Shown here: piece by piece, positions 24,914 to 37,100 of the stretch
Numbering within the stretch: the first letter of the stretch is position 1
Layout of the letters: the number at the start of each line of letters is the position of its first letter
Assembly (NCBI GenBank): GCA_035582835.1
Contig: JAYKAV010003133.1
Span: forward strand, 308,707-372,706
Length of the DNA: 64,000 bases
DNA from: Phoebastria nigripes
Taxonomy: Eukaryota; Chordata; Aves; Procellariiformes; Diomedeidae
Direction: 5' to 3'
The notes under the pieces: generated by a model
The model's input: only the letters and a program-made list of their open reading frames with translations
Told to the model about the DNA's origin: nothing
Database searches by the model: none
Position numbers and translations under genes: made by a program

Positions 24914-27900
24914 ACTAATAATATGTTTTAGCAATTCTGGAAGGACCTCTGGATTAATTTAACTTTTGGCTATATTGTGCTTGGAATCAGTGGCTCACAT
25001 TTTAACTTTCACTGGCAGAAAGATCTCACACATCAAGCCTTTATGCGCACAGCTGTATCAATTGGATTTTTCAGTTTGAATTATCTATATATTTTTAATT
25101 TTATTTCATACAAATAGATGGCTTACTTTCTCTACTCTCACACAGCTTTTAAAATCTACATTAACCAAATAGCTTCTTATGACCTAAATCCTGGGGAGTT
25201 TTTAGACTGGATACCTACCATTGCAGAAACTATTCTGGCTTTTCCAAGATACAATGGTTCCCAAGTAATTTCTTTTAAAAGCTATTTTGCTCATGTAAGT
25301 TTTGGTGGTTTTGCCTATTTCCTTTTTGCCTTATATATGTAATTTTCTATATAGTACATAAGTTAACTGCAGTTTTGCTAACAGATAATTCATAATTCAT
25401 TAGATTTCCCAGTTCACACTTCTAAAAGTCGCTATGTCATCAGAAGTGTTCCTAACTGTTTCCATTTTATTAATAATACAGAAAATATTTCTTAAACTAG
25501 TAACAATTTTCCAAACTGGCAGGAATAAATGAAATGTGAACCCTGTATAAGCTTTTGCAGTCTGGAGTTATTTTCCAGCCTTGGCCTGTTATGTGTTTCC
25601 AGTCATATGCTCTTAGGAACATAATCCAGATCAGTTTACTTCCTATTACATAATCTAAGTAGTTGTCACTGAGACTTAAGCATTAGTAACTATTTCCACC
25701 CATGGGAGCCATGTGCTGCATGAGAATAGAAGAAAAATATTTTGCCAGTATGTGTGAGATGATGCTTCCAGGCCAGGATTTAGGCGAGTGGTAGGACATA
25801 NACAGAAAGTACACTGGGCCAAAATAATGAAGTAGAGAAGACAGCCAGGCGTTGGATTCTAATCTCAAGAGCACAGAGTAACTTTGATAAAGTTTACAGA
25901 AATTAATGTCAGCAGAATTTGAATTGGAATCTATTGCATCTTCATAATGTCAAATATTAAGTTGATAGATGGATGTGAATATTATCTTCAGCAATAAATA
26001 AATTAAATATTGCCACTTCCAAATTATATGTTTGTGTAAAAAGATATGAATTTTGATTTTGAAAACCTTAACTAATAGCACAGCCTAAGAATAGACTAGC
26101 TCTTCCCATCATTGATTTTTTTTTTTTCTGCAGCTTAGTATTGAGAGAATGATATTAGAATGAATGTCTGTTATTATTGATAATGGAAAATATGCTGCTT
26201 TGGAAAGATTATGCTATCTGTTTTTCAAGCAATGTGCAGCAGCTGTGCAGGAAACTCCATTAACACTGACTTGAAACCTTAGTTCTTCCATTTATAAAAT
26301 ATTACAAATAAGTGAAAATATAACTCCCCATCTTCCAAACATCAGAACTCTTAACAATACGTATCAAACATACAGCTCCAGATTTACATGACTTCCATTA
26401 TTCTGGGTATTTTTCTTTTTTATAACATTCACTCAGTGTGAATTTTAGTGTGCTGATGTACTGAAAAGGCTTATATTACCAAAAATGGTTCAAAATTGGT
26501 CTATACAGAGTTAAAATAATAAGCTTATACAACAGGTTGTAAAGCTGGTAACTACCATAGTTAAATATGAGGGAGTAGTACTGGAATTTAAAGGATGGTA
26601 TGAGTGGTTAGAAATGAATTAATAAGTGGATCAATATTCTTGCAGTGCGGGGAGCCAACACATTGAGTTATAAAGGATGGGTTTAGCTGAGCTTATTAAA
26701 ACTAGTTCTTTAATGGCACAACAAAGTTTTGGTTTGGGCTTTTTTGCAAGGTTGATTAGTTTGACGGTTTATTTTTTTCCAGGTATGCAGAATTTTTCAT
26801 CAACCTCAATCAACTTATTGTTAAAACTGATTAATTCTTCAGACTGGATCACTGGCATTTTCAATTCAGGCATCAACATTTCATTTCAGTGCACTTCAAT
26901 TTGGGTGGAGTGCCAACCTCTTTAGCTAGATATTCTATTGACTGCTTTTTTGAAGTAATTAAAACAGAATTGCAATCACTTTTGTTGGAATTCATTTCAC
27001 TTAACTTTAGTCATCTGGGCATTTAGTCATGCAGAGTAAGCCAGTCATTTAGGTTTCCCTTGAAGTCAATGAAAAAAGGTAATAACAGAAGACATGATGA
27101 ATGGAAGTCCAGCCCATGACTGTGATTGTGGGTACAGATTATGGTTTCTCAGGAGAATGTGGCAGCACAACATATGAGGTTAAAAAAACCAAAAAAAACC
27201 AACAACCCCCCCCCAACAAAACTCCAATGAATGCTGCATTAATATTAGTTTTGACAAATTATGTTAGTCATCTCACTACTGACTCAGCAGTGCTCAAAAT
27301 CAGATTTCAATGCTATAACAATTCCAATATAGTTTCAATATATTTTTTTCAGATGGGGGTTCCAGTTCTGTAAAAACCTGACTTTAGTGAGTAACTTAGT
27401 AGCAGCTTTTGGCCTTAGCCTCTGTTTAAACCATGATGAAATAGGGTCTTAGTGCCGATGGGTTTTTAATTACACTCTCACAGTGTGATTTATACACTTT
27501 TGCTTTTTATAGGGCAATATCTTACAGGGCTCACTTCTGTCTCAGTAATCCTATTTTGAGTCTTCAAACAGGAAGAAGGAATTACATGACATGTGCCTTT
27601 ATTCCAGTCTTCTTGGTAAAAGTGATTTAGACCTTTCGTTATTCCCACAGCCATCAGGAACTCACATCTGTAATCATCCTTGTTTAACTCAGCAAACAGT
27701 TTTTGCATTTACATCCAGTTACCTGCTCAGCTGATGCTGTTACTAAGAATTAGCCCATTACAATGCCAGACCCTAAGAAGAAACAAAGTTGTTGGGATTG
27801 TTCATTTATTTTTATCTTGCAACATGTGTCTTTCCCTCCCTTCTGCTTCCCTCCACAGAGCCTGCCTCTGCTAACCTCCTAGGCATTTGCAAGAATGGTA

Positions 27901-28320
27901 TTAATATGCCTGCTTTGGATGTGCGAGGGGCTATTACTTTCCCACAGTGTCTTCAAGAACATACTTGTCTTGTTACTGCTTCAGTGGGATGACAAGTATA
28001 CTACAATATTGATTCTTAACTGTAAATTGTGAATGGGTTGAATAACTCCANGTTTGTTTCATAGATGTGACTATTTAGAACTAGTTCCTTCATCTCCTCT
28101 TCATGAAAAAAAAAAAAGTTCGTCTTTTCTCAGTAAGATACAGCTTTATACTTAAAATATCTGTAGTAATATATTTTAATATCGTTGGATATTGTGCTAT
28201 TAAAGACTGAAGTTAAATAGACTTTAAAATGAAGTAAGACTGGTGATTTTGTGGGGTTTTTTTAAGATTTGCTTAGACTTTTAGCAAAAATAGTAAATCC
28301 TAACATAAGCCCCGTAAATG

Positions 28321-28388
28321 CAATTTAATATATAAATTATATATATAAAATATACAATTTAATATATAAATTATATATATATAATATT
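28321..28388. repeat. Tandem duplication, 34-bp AT-rich unit, 2 copies
   Basis: The unit beginning CAATTTAATATATAAATTAT occurs at 28321 and again at 28355, nearly identical, and includes alternating TA. Confidence 0.9.
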
Positions 28389-29962
28389 TTTTATTGTCAC
28401 ATAAAAGTCTGGAAAGCATTCACAGACATGGCCCTTTGATTCAAGCCTGTTGGAGAAACTTTACAAAGACCAGCAGCTTTCTAAAGAGCTAGATATCCTG
28501 GGAACATTTTAGCAGTTTTGGTCTCACACAGGGTGTATTTGTCCTGCAGGTTAGACCCNAGTGGAAAAAATGCAGTAAAGTCAGATTCTAAGTGTATCTT
28601 TCATCTACCTGGGTTTCCTTTATTGCATACCCCTCAGTCTCTGAATACAGACATTTAGACAAAAGGTAGACTATTTTCCTCTTTTGGGATGATTAGCCAG
28701 TTCTTTAAGGCTGGGTACCAGAGCTCATTAGGTGCTACTTTGCCTCCAGAACTGAGTAGTTAGAGCTAAAAGCAGAGAACGAGCTCTCTTGATCCCTTCA
28801 GTCAGAGCCTTTCCACATCCTCCCTTTCTCCACAACAAAATCCCAGAGCAAAACCATCTCACAAAACTAACAAGACCTTTTTTTCATCAGATATTGAATA
28901 TTGCTCACAAGATAATGACAATAGCTTGTAGAAGTTGGTGAGGCAATACCATTTGATGAGATGATACCTGCTATCCTGCCATCCTGCTTGGAACTCGTTA
29001 AAGAGCTGTTAATAAAAATAAGAAAACTGAAATTTTTGCAGCTTTTAAGCAGGGATCTTTTAGAAAAGTATAATTCCTATATAGCTCATTATTTTACTAA
29101 TGCTACCACGAAGTCATTTATTTCAAATACAGCAATGTAATTAACAGTCGTTAGGGGTAAGTTAGAGCAGCAGACTATTCAAGCCTATAAAGCAGACATT
29201 GTACCCCACCTGTGCTCCTAACTCAAGTATTAAGCAGTACAATTAATCTGCATTTGCTACTTAATGAGCTTCTAAAACACACATGTACTTAAAAATCTTA
29301 GTCATAACTCACAGCTTACTTGGACATTAGTCCACATCCCAGCTCTGCCGCTGATTTGGGACGAGACTTAGTCAGGTTATTTAGCCTGTTATTATATTTG
29401 TTTCCCGTGTCTGAAAGTGGATGATACTTCTCGGTCACCCCACAGGGATGTTATAAGACTGAATTTGCTCAAGTTTGCAACGCGTTTTGCAGTCCTTGGC
29501 TTACTGTGTGGAACTGGAATGCAGTACACACATGCCAAATATTCCTACTATCCTACAGCAACTGGGGACAGATTTTTCACATACCAGCTCTTTTACTCTG
29601 GGACATATGGCTGCTGAGTCAAGTGGTGATGGGGCACATTGAGGACAAGGCAGACAAAATGCAAGTGGAAAAGCAAACAGTTACTCTAATGTTGCAGAAA
29701 AACAAAACCAAAACTCCCAGTAAAATCAGAGTCTCTGTAAACAAGAGAACAACATAACCCCTTCTCAGAAGAGTCTTTGACAAGCTGTTGTATTGATAGC
29801 TGATTCTGGCAGCTGGCAACTGCAGAATATTAATGAAGCATTGGTACAAGAGCAGTCTGAACAGGTTGATCATGACTGACTGAAGTCTACGGTGCATGAT
29901 ATCAAGATACATTATTTGTCTGTAGCATTTGCTCTTAGTTTGACCTTGTTGCTTGCTTGCTG

Positions 29963-30062
29963 TTTTCTCTTCTTCTTTTTTCCCCTTTTTTTCCTTCCTT
30001 TCTTTCCCTTCTTTCCTCCCTTCCTCCCTCCCTCCTTCCCTCCCTTTCTCTCTTTCTCTTTC
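29963..30062. repeat. Uninterrupted 100-nt polypyrimidine tract
   Basis: Every base from 29963 to 30062 is C or T, organised as CTTT, CCTT and CCTC repeats and preceded by a TTGC repeat. Long homopurine-homopyrimidine tracts of this kind can adopt triplex (H-DNA) structure. The - strand open frame over it encodes only Glu, Arg, Lys and Gly repeats and is an artefact of composition. Confidence 0.95.
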
Positions 30063-33000
30063 ATTCACTAGTTCTCATTTGCCTAATTAAGTTCAGATGT
30101 GCTGAGACCTGTAAAATGTAAAAAATTTTGCATATCAGATGTTTTAAAAGTGTCCTCTTGCCCTGTTTTTCTCCTATTATTTGTTAGTAGACACATGCAG
30201 CTGTTATTACAGTAAGCTATGTTCTTGTTCACTGCTTACATAAATGGCATTTATACAGAGGAGCTAGAAGGAGCTTAGGAGAAAATCCTTGTGCACAGTC
30301 TGACTCAGAGTATGGAAAGGCTGAGCAACCTCTGTGTCTGACAGAGAGAAGGGAGATTGATGGCTTCACTCAGGACACGCTTCAGTCACTATTCCCCTGC
30401 TGCTTCCCTGGGCAGAGGGCAGGCAGCCTTCCTCACCCACTGCTTTTCTATAAAAGCACAGGTATGAGCAGCGCTCGCTCGCTAGCTTTAAGCACATGAT
30501 GGAATTCATATGACTGACTAAAAACACTGGTGGTGACCTTTATTTACTCAAGTGCTGCTTTTTTTTTTTTTTTAATTATTTTTTGTCTGGTGCCGTGTCC
30601 TTCACGTGAACATCATCACACATGCCTGTTTTTATACTTTCTACCATATTTCTTTTTATTCTTCACAGCCCATAATAAGCTCCGAGAGCTCTGAAAAGGC
30701 ATTTTGCTTGTCACTGCTTCATTCGTCCCTCTTCTGCCTCTTCCCTTGTCAACATTTATATCCACTCATCTCAAATGCTGTTTTGTTTTGGTTGCTAATG
30801 GATTCTGCACTTGTCCGTATACTACCTACTACCCAAATCTTAGTAGTTAGGCTTAGATTAGAGCTAGGTATATTAATGTGCTAGACTGCTTTAGGAGGAG
30901 TTCAGTTTCAGGAATATTAAGTGCAGATTTTACAGGAGAAAGTTGCTTTAGCTCCTGAGCAGGTATGGGATGTTTGAGATGTTGGATTTAATGTTTCTGA
31001 CAAAATGAATGCTTTCTTCCTCTTGGTGCAAACAGGTATTTATTATTTTTTTCCTTTTCACGTTTTATTAACTGGAGCTAAAATTGGCTATCACGATCAC
31101 AAAGGAACATGAGGGAAGCTATTATTAACTCTACTCTGTGGGATAAACAGGAGGTGTGAGATACAATGATCCAGGCTCTTCTTTGTGACAGCGTAGTGTC
31201 TAGTGCAGGTTAGCAGACAGCCTTTTACTGCAGCAGCAGTGCTACAAGCTGGCCCTGCGGTGGGCTTTGCAGCAGTTTGCCTCTAGGCTGAGGCATAGGA
31301 GCAGCCAATGCCCCTTTGCTCGTCTTCTTAATGCCCCCTTAGTTTACTGTGAAGCTTTTGAAGGGAGGAAAGTACTGAACTGTCAGAGCTTGTTCTGCTG
31401 CCCTAAAGGGGTGGATATAATGGGATCTTTCCAAAGCGCCGATGCCTTAGTGACATTCGGGAACCTTCAGCATTCTTCTGACTAATGTGGTGGCAGTAAT
31501 TTTTCAAAGTGGTTGCATATTATTTTTAGGAAAAGGAGTGCTTCCTCAATAAATTGATAATCCCTTTCCATTTTTATGGAAAGCAATGCCTTGATGTTGT
31601 GTGGCATTACTAAAATTTATAATAGAGATAGAAGTGTTGTCATGTGAATATGAAATACAAAAACAAATATGCTCAAACCTTTGAAGTGTAAGAAAACAAT
31701 AGTTAACCTTTTTTTAGGAAGTGACCGAAAGTTTTCTCAGATGAGCAGAACAACAGCTTTCTGGGACAGATAGCAAACTCTGTTGTTTACTGTCACTCAA
31801 TTCACAGAAACAGAGTTCTGCTTTTCGTGCCAATTTGAGGTTTTGTGCTTTTGAAGGCAATTGATCATCACTATGTGTGCTATAAGTTACAGTGGGCTTT
31901 CTGAGATACATCTTCCTTCTAATGGGTCCTGATTCAGCAAAAACAAACTGGTATTTAACTGCTTTGCCAAAGTTAAGTCTCAGCAACCATAATTGTCTCT
32001 ACTTGTCCAACTTCTTCTAGTGGCGGGCCCAGGTTTTCCTCACTGATGTATGTCAGTGGACTAATATTAAGCTGAGACTAGGATAAGCAGAAGTAAAGTA
32101 CATGCCAGAGGTTCTTTCTGGACACACGTGTAAAAAGATCTATATGCTCTGTGTACAGAGCAATAGCTATCTATTGCTGCCAGCAGCAAATCTGCATGAC
32201 ATGATGCAGAAGCCAAACTACCTGGGCTTTTGCAACCTTGCATAGAAGCCAGATGTTTTAGTGGTTGATTTAGCTTCCCCCTGGAGGTCTGACAATATCA
32301 GGGTGATGTCTACAATCAGCTTCAGTAAAGTGGAGAATCAGAAGTACAGTGGGTTTATGTCACAGGGCTAGCCTAGTGATAGATAATCTTAAAAGCAACA
32401 CTTTGCTAGTTTTGTGGCATGTATTGCACACAGTGCTACATGGCGTTTAGCCTGAAAGTACTCCAGGCACTATCCCGAGAGATTAATATAAGCTGACACA
32501 GTTCGTTTTTTAGTTTTTGTTAAGGTAATCATATCACTCCCACTGCTAATGCAGTTTGCTGTGAGAAATTGGAATATGCCGTAAGTGGCACGGAAGAAAT
32601 CACATAGAGACTTGCGGGTAATCATAAGCATAACAGCAACCTACACACTGTTATCATCCACAGCTTTCGATACTGGTATGGCAGGAGACCAATCAAGAGT
32701 AATAAGTTGCCTAAATGCCCAAGAAAGAAACAGGGAGGAAGGAGGAATTTTCAGTTCATGCTGTCTGTGTAGGCTGGATTGCACAGAAGAAAACACAGTG
32801 GATGCCAGCTCTGTGTTTAATAATAAAGGGATTTTATAGTGGAAAAATCTCAGAACTACAAAATGGATTCTTGCTACTACATGTTTTCTAAAAAGGTTGT
32901 GCAGAATGTAGAAAGCTTATGTTTTGAGATATCAGGATGATAATAACAGTATGAAATTTATTTCAGGTCTTGAGAGTTTTATGTGGATTACCCATGATTT

Positions 33001-33914
33001 CTTGAGCTGCCTGAATGTGTTGGTTGCACCTCTCAGAACCTTTATAAGATATCACTCTGGTGGCATCTATTATGGTAAATTCTAAATTAGACAACAGCTG
33101 TGGAAATGTTGTGAGGTTATTAGTGAAAGACTTCCTGATGTCTTCTGACATGTGGGAACAGAGCAAAAATAGTACCATCAAGCTCCGCCTTGTTCCTGCA
33201 AGTAATATCAACATCAACTAATATGAAGATGAAAATTTTAAAAATAAGAGTACAATATGGAATTGTAATATTTTGTATTTATTTTATGGATACACAGGGA
33301 ACTTTAAATCTCTGCTTAGAACCCGCTTTTTAGATGTTCTCCTGAGATAAACGAGATATCAACAATGGTCAAAAATTGGATAATGACAGCATATGATAAA
33401 AAAACTGTGTAATGAATTTATTCCTTGCTGTCATTGCTGATGATTTTGCTGAGGTACCAGTAAATCTTGCTAACGCAATGGCATTTAATGATAATTTACT
33501 GTAACTTTTTTCCATTTTTTCCTATAAGTCCAATTTCCAGGGTTTTTTTTCTGTTTCATTCCTGTGCTAAATCCACACTGTAGATAGTAGAGCTACGTAA
33601 ATCAACCCGCACAAACACGTCACTTTCCAATAAGTGACTAATTGCAAATACAACTTCAGTGACTGAGATCAGTGATTTGTCACAGTTGCCACATACTGAA
33701 TAGGATATTGCAAATATTCTTGCCACAAGTTTTTTTGCAGAACAGGTTTTGCTTCTAAAAACAGGTACTCACGTTCCGTGGTCCCATGAAAGCTGGAAAT
33801 TGGTCTCTGCTCTGAGGATTCTTTATAATCCCTGCAGATGATGATTGAATACTGCAGTTTGATAAAGAAAAAAGGAAAACTGTTTGAAACCTTGTTTCTT
33901 CTCTTCTTTTTCAG
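30063..33914. other. Non-coding DNA immediately upstream of the first SLC16A7 coding exon
   Basis: Its 3' end is intronic, because exon 33915 begins at a splice acceptor. It contains a TATA-like element at 30449-30456 and a moderately GC-rich stretch around 31190-31480 that I cannot assign. No coding sequence is recognised. Confidence 0.6.
30449..30485 (+). promoter_or_regulatory. Candidate TATA core promoter
   Basis: TATAAAAG at 30449-30456 is followed about 22-35 bases later by a CG-bearing segment GCGCTCGCTCGCTAGC (30471-30486), where a start site would be expected. The preceding 80 bases are unusually GC-rich for this region. It lies 3.5 kb upstream of the first coding exon on the same strand, so it could drive an untranslated leader exon of SLC16A7. 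TATAAAA also occurs by chance in AT-rich DNA. Confidence 0.25.
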
Positions 33915-34157
33915 CCTAGTTGGAGAAGAGACAGAGGCCAAAAATGCCACCAGCAACAGCAGCGCCACAGTACCCACCTCCAGATGGAGGTTGGGGATGG
34001 GTTGTGGTCTTTGGGGCTTTTATCTCCATTGGATTTTCCTATGCATTCCCCAAAGCCATCACGGTATTCTTCAAAGAAATACAAGAAATCTTCCACACAT
34101 CATATAGTGAGATAGCTTGGATATCATCGATAATGTTGGCTGTCATGTATGCAGGAG
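33915..34157 (+). CDS. SLC16A7: SLC16A7 first coding exon (29 nt of 5' UTR, then residues 1-71)
   Basis: The exon begins after a T/C-rich acceptor (TTTTTCAG, AG at 33913-33914) and ends at GGAG|GTAAG, so an upstream untranslated exon must exist. The start codon at 33944-33946 has an A at -3 (strong context). An in-frame TAG at 33917-33919 rules out any N-terminal extension within the exon. It encodes the short cytosolic N-terminus, helix 1 with PDGGWGW and K37, and most of helix 2 ([11 protein letters not shown]). The frame stays open into the intron to 34396, but the consensus donor and perfect join to the next exon mark 34157 as the end. Confidence 0.95.
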
Positions 34158-37100
34158 GTAAGACATTTGTGAAATTTGCAAATATCATAGTTTGGGTTTT
34201 TTCCTATGGTCTTAAAACATTTAAAGTTAATTACTACCTGGTTTTATCATTATTACCTAAAGAATTTACCAAAATACATGCTTCTTTTTGTATCATACTT
34301 TATCAGAGAGTACTGGTAGCCACATCATCATCAAAGCACTGTTTACTTTCTCTTTTAAAACATTTTATATTCTCTTCCTTTTTGTTTTCCCCTTAGGGAC
34401 TTTTGTTTATTCCTCTACCTAATTCTATTTTGCAATTTTGCCCTAAATTCACAGTTTCTGAGAGTCACATTTTCCAACAAAGCAATGCCCAAGTAACTTC
34501 TGGGACTGGGGGTACATTTGCTCAGTTTCCACTGCCTCAGTGAGATCTCTCAGTAGATCAGATGATGGAGCTTAAACACAGAAAATTATTATGGCAATGA
34601 GGGTTCATTAGTCAGGCACAGGTATTCCTCTGTAGACAGGAGTTTTATATCTTGTCCCTGTTTGTCGTAAAATAAAATCCTACTTTCCATTTAGGCCAAG
34701 AGCCATGTTTCAAACATGCTATCTGTATGACAGCTAAGATATAGACAGTCTTATTCTTGGGACTGAAATGAACAGTGAACATAAATTCTCTGACATCTTT
34801 TTTCTTGTAAGCAAGCAAGTAAAGAACAAGACAGATGAAAAAGGATTTTAAAGTATAAAGCCATGTTTAAGTGTCAAACCTGCTTTGGCAGGTTTTGTGT
34901 CTATCAACCTCAAAGACTAAGTGTTAAATTCTGCTTGATTTCTTCATTCCTTCAGAATATTTTTTTTTAAGTATTGGTGGAAGCTAGCTGCTACTTAGGC
35001 AAAACACTTTTTCAGGCAGTCCAGAGGTCCGAGTAAGAGGTTATTTCAGGCAATAGATCTGGCATTGCCCTTTCTTTGGATGTTATGAGGTAACCACTTG
35101 GAACATCTCAGACTGTTTGCAATGATGGAGCAATTAAATGCATACATTTATATATGTGTGTGTCTGTGTACGTATATGTACATATGTATAAATGTATATA
35201 CATAGAAACTGAAAACATTGTGCCAATAGCACATCGAGATTCAATACCTTTAATCACTGAAGAGCATCACTCCAATATTTTTCAGAAGTGGTATCTGTGT
35301 AATAGTAAAGTATGGTATTATCAGGTCCAGTAAACAACCTATTGAAGGAAGCATGAAGTCTCATTTTTAGCATGGTAATTTTTTATCTCTGATTTCAACC
35401 TACCTAAGTTTTGACACCTGAATGATCCTAGCTCCTTTAGCGTCAGGGAAGAGATGTAGGTGCCTACAGAGAGGAATTCAGGCTACCTGTTTTTCCCCTC
35501 TGACTATGAAAATGAACCTGCAGCCAGCATAGCATTAGCTTAAGCACCTCAGGTAAATATTTTTCAGTTAATGGGATGGAAAAATGGATCCTTTTTTCAA
35601 ATGCTGGCAGAGACAGAGACCTTATAAAGACATCTTGACAAGTGGTGTCAGTATCAACAAAAGCGTGCTGTTCAGTTGTTTTGATCCCATTTTTACTCAT
35701 ATACTAGTAGAGAATCATAAATTATTCATATACTAGTAGAGAATTATAAAGGATTTTATAGGACCAGCAATAATTGCAATCAAGAGTGGAGTAAAAGAGC
35801 AGGTACGTCCCGTCACATTCAGGTCCTCTCTAATGTACTTGTTTCTTAAGGGTGCATCGGCACTGGCACTGTGGAGTGTACATGTGTAACTGTGGAGGTC
35901 CCTGAACAAGTGCTGGACCAGTCTGGAACAAGGGAAGAGCACAGGTGTTGAAAAGCTGGAGTTTGTTTTTGCTTTCCCTGTGCTGTGGCTTTTGACCTGG
36001 ACTCTTTTTCACTACGTTTTCTAATCAGAGCTACATTTTCTAAGGGCAGATTTGCTTTATAGCACAGGTGCTGTTCTTTTGTTTTAATCTTTGAATAACA
36101 TTTAATTTATGCCATTTCTGTCATCTCAAAGTTCACCCAAGTTTTATTAACAGTACAGATGCAAATCACAGGACGTTTAGCTGTGGCCATTTTTATCTGC
36201 GAGGTTCAATGTGTACAACTTTTCATGTAAAATACAAAACATTCAGTACTTCTGCCTTTTCTCTAATACTTAGTTTACTGTTCTGAGTACCAGCATACTA
36301 ACTTCTCCTGTACATCGACATTCAAAATTACAAGATGGTTTACTATTCATTCTGCTAACACCTACGCCAGTCACTATGAAGATTATCAGCACAGGAACAG
36401 TAGGCAAAGTTGTTTGGATATCTTGTTACAGACTCGTGGTTTTAACATACTGAGAATGACGACCCTGCCTCATATAAACACTCTTTGAAGCCATAGCTTC
36501 TCTAGAACCACTTCCTAAAACATAAGCCATTTAGACAATCACTGGCAGAATATGAAATAGCGATCAGGAAAAACATTTCTGAAGGAAATCACTCCATTGT
36601 TTTTACTGTCTGAAGGTGGTTTGATTCCTTAGCATTTGATGTGCTGTAATGTGAAATACANGTTCGGACCATGAGTACAAGGTGTATTGTTTACTATAAA
36701 GTGTGATACGTACGTCTGTGATGAACACTCTGTTCATCATACTACTAATTAAGGTAACCTGAAAACATCTAAGATTTGTCATCCTCATTAGAGCTTAGCA
36801 TTCAACCTATTAATCATCACAGTGGGGTCAGTGAATAAGTTAGAGTCTGTGCAGACACTCTTTGCTTTGGAGGCTGCAGCCTCTTGCAGTAATTAGCTGG
36901 CATCTGTGTTTCAGTAAAAAGGTATTAACTTACCTTTCAATGCCTGAGAAAAAAAAAAAAAAGAAACTAATAAAAGGCATCCAGTAAGGAGCTAAAAGAA
37001 TGTTAATTATGTTTATCACTTACTTCATACTTAGAATAAATGGCATTAAATTATAGCAGACCATCTGGCAATCCATATGTTCTCCTGCAGTCCTGGTTAA

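Larger units (their letters stand above)
19831..29962. other. Non-coding AT-rich DNA, no gene recognised
   Basis: Contains a 41-base poly-T run, a cluster of 10-bp palindromes near 21.9 kb, a TTTC/TTCG microsatellite near 24.9 kb and a 34-bp tandem duplication near 28.3 kb. The longest open frame (23354-23785, + strand, 143 codons) has no recognisable domain or conserved composition and is probably chance. Confidence 0.6.

Noticed and set aside
29619..30068. 149-codon - strand open frame with Glu/Arg/Lys/Gly repeats
   Set aside because: The repetitive half is a translation of the 100-nt polypyrimidine tract, and the remainder resembles nothing known.
33920..33943. Possible upstream start (TTG) giving an 8-residue N-terminal extension
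   Set aside because: It is not an ATG, an in-frame TAG precedes it directly, and MCT family N-termini begin MPP at the 33944 start.
34158..34396. Open frame continuing past the first coding exon
   Set aside because: This is intron read-through: a consensus GTAAG donor at 34158 joins perfectly in frame with 57750 and restores the MCT2 sequence.
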